From Ruegeria sp. ANG-R (GTDB lineage Bacteria; Pseudomonadota; Alphaproteobacteria; Rhodobacterales; Rhodobacteraceae), in contig NZ_JWLJ01000007.1 in NCBI RefSeq assembly GCF_000813985.1, forward strand, positions 1 through 64,000: a stretch of 64,000 nt of DNA. Direction: 5' to 3'. The stretch's first letter is position 1, and each line of letters starts with the position of its first letter. Positions 62,882 to 64,000 of this stretch are shown piece after piece. The notes below the pieces were generated by a model, which made no database searches, had not been told where the DNA came from, and worked only from the letters and a program-made list of their open reading frames with translations. Both the position numbers and the translations under genes were made by a program.

Positions 62882-64000
62882 TTAGTCCTTCGTCAGATCA
62901 ACGGCACTGTGCGGTGGGGGCACGGGTCCTCTTAGCATAACGGCGGCCAACACCATGCCAACAAACGCGGCCATGGCGGCCACGAGCATGGCGCTGTCAA
63001 AGGCATTGTCCTGCAGATCGCGCAGGGCGCTCGCAAGCGTTGCGCCGGTTTCGGGATCAAGCGCGGCGATGAGTTGCTGCACCTGGCTGGAGGTACCATG
63101 AGTCAACGCGTGGGCAAGGTCGACGCGTTGCGCCGAGCCGACAGGCAATGCGTCGATCACTTCGGACAGACCGCGACGGATGGTGACTGCCTCCGCAAGC
63201 CCTCCGCCAACGGCCCCGAGCGTCGCGCCGAAATAAAGGAACGCGTTGACCACGCCCGAGCCCTGCCCCACATGCTCTTCCGGCAACAGGCGCAACCCGA
63301 GACGCGGCAATAGCGAGAAACCGATACCGAGCCCGATGCCGATGATCACCAACTTCCACCAGATGCCTGCCATCCCGGTTGTGTTGGTCGTCGTCGTCAA
63401 CAGCAGGAAACCACACGCCATGAAGCCCATCCCAAGGATGACCGGCCACCGGAAACTGTAGGGCGCCAGAAAACGGGGCGTGACAACGGACACGACAAAC
63501 ATGCTCAGGCTCAGCGGCAGGATCGCCACCCCGGCCCCGACGGCGGACAAGCCGAACGCATCCGGTGACTGCACAAAGACGTTGAAATAGACAAAAAAGC
63601 TGAACAACGCGAAACCGGTGATGAACATGCCAGCCGCCGCCATGAAATAGCGGGGATGGCGGAAATAGCGCAGCTCGATCAGCGGGTCCGCGCTGCGGCG
63701 CGAGGTGATTATCAACGCAATCATCGCGATGGCAGAAACACATAGGGGGATCAGGGTCGATCCGGAGGCCCACCCCCGGCTCTCACCGTTACTGAGCGCA
63801 AAGGACAAGGGACCCAGCAACAGGATCAGCGCAACGGCCCCCGCGAAATCGAATTTTGCGCCCGCAAGGCGGGTGTCGGGGACGTAGCGCCGTTTGCTCA
63901 CCCGCAACCCGATCACAAATGCGACAATCAGCAGCGCCAGGTCGGTGGCGAACACGCCGCGCCAGTTCAGGTAGTGCGCGAAGGCGCCGCCAAGGATCGG
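62882..64000 (-). CDS. DHA2-type MFS transporter, partial at the window edge
   Basis: The coding frame continues past 64000 (it reads PILGGAFAHYLNWRGVFATDL at the edge, a motif of the 14-helix DHA2 drug:H+ antiporter family). About ten membrane segments lie within the window, with the charged loop ELRYFRHPRYFMAAAGMFI and PRLGLRLLPEEHVGQGSGVVNAF in the expected places. It is probably an inner-membrane exporter for toxic compounds. The substrate is unknown; the N-terminal ~100-150 residues are outside the window. Confidence 0.9.
   Translation of the reverse strand, partial: PILGGAFAHYLNWRGVFATDLALLIVAFVIGLRVSKRRYVPDTRLAGAKFDFAGAVALILLLGPLSFALSNGESRGWASGSTLIPLCVSAIAMIALIITSRRSADPLIELRYFRHPRYFMAAAGMFITGFALFSFFVYFNVFVQSPDAFGLSAVGAGVAILPLSLSMFVVSVVTPRFLAPYSFRWPVILGMGFMACGFLLLTTTTNTTGMAGIWWKLVIIGIGLGIGFSLLPRLGLRLLPEEHVGQGSGVVNAFLYFGATLGAVGGGLAEAVTIRRGLSEVIDALPVGSAQRVDLAHALTHGTSSQVQQLIAALDPETGATLASALRDLQDNAFDSAMLVAAMAAFVGMVLAAVMLRGPVPPPHSAVDLTKD

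Noticed and set aside
1..64000. CRISPR array, rRNA genes or a replication origin
   Set aside because: No regular repeat-spacer pattern, rRNA signature or origin-like iterons were seen. ParB/RepB-like genes belong to a mobile module and do not by themselves show an origin.

Overview
The window reads as a chromosomal segment of an alphaproteobacterium of the Rhodobacteraceae (Roseobacter group). The evidence is a direct-repeat LexA box of the GTTC-N7-GTTC type in front of an imuB-dnaE2 mutagenesis cassette, aerobic cobaltochelatase genes cobS and cobT, an alphaproteobacterial-type IF-1, a taurine:pyruvate-aminotransferase-like gene and a DmdB-like acyl-CoA ligase. The taxonomic call comes from recalled family resemblance; no database was searched.

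The left third (about 1-22.5 kb) is accessory DNA. An AraC-type regulator is followed by a three-gene minus-strand operon encoding a SIR2-domain protein, a HerA-like ATPase and a proteasome-fold (Ntn-hydrolase-like) protein. This matches the known SIR2-HerA antiphage pair plus a third gene that I do not recognise as a standard component. IS66 pieces (tnpC at 6.4-8.1 kb, tnpB and tnpA at 15.4-16.2 kb) bracket a block holding a small Ner/Nlp-type HTH protein, a tyrosine-recombinase-like protein that lacks the usual first arginine, an Rnl1-type RNA ligase, an unknown protein and a DUF4062-HEAT protein. Next come four tandem genes for exported proteins. Three of them share a nearly identical ~86-bp upstream module and all four share a similar signal peptide, but their mature parts are unrelated; one is a C-terminal beta-barrel protein. 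A serine-recombinase/ParB/RepB-C module follows. Its recombinase is split by an in-frame TGA and its ParB gene carries one extra A in an A-run.

From 22.9 to 26.9 kb there is a core block: membrane protein, nitrilase-family hydrolase, infA, maf, RNase E/G, yacG and tRNA-Phe. Directly after the tRNA lies a second accessory island (27.0-34.3 kb). It holds a divergent vsr/dcm pair, then a likely separate transcription unit led by a promoter whose -35 overlaps a 10-bp palindrome. That unit encodes a 74-aa protein, a GHKL-type ATPase and two unrecognised proteins. The island ends in mobilisation and integrase remnants. From 34.7 to 39 kb there are a DUF1963 protein, two overlapping gene pairs of unknown function and two copies of an ~80-bp intergenic repeat.

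From 39.3 kb to the right end the content is mostly core: DUF333, DUF2235 and DUF427 proteins, Xaa-Pro aminopeptidase, a winged-helix/hydrolase fusion, cobS and cobT with a small exported-protein gene between them, dnaE2 and imuB under an SOS box, a polar amino acid ABC transporter, a DUF2189 membrane protein, DUF2087 and GFA proteins, the aminotransferase, the acyl-CoA ligase, two gene remnants, and a DHA2-type MFS exporter cut by the window edge. No CRISPR array or rRNA gene was seen.
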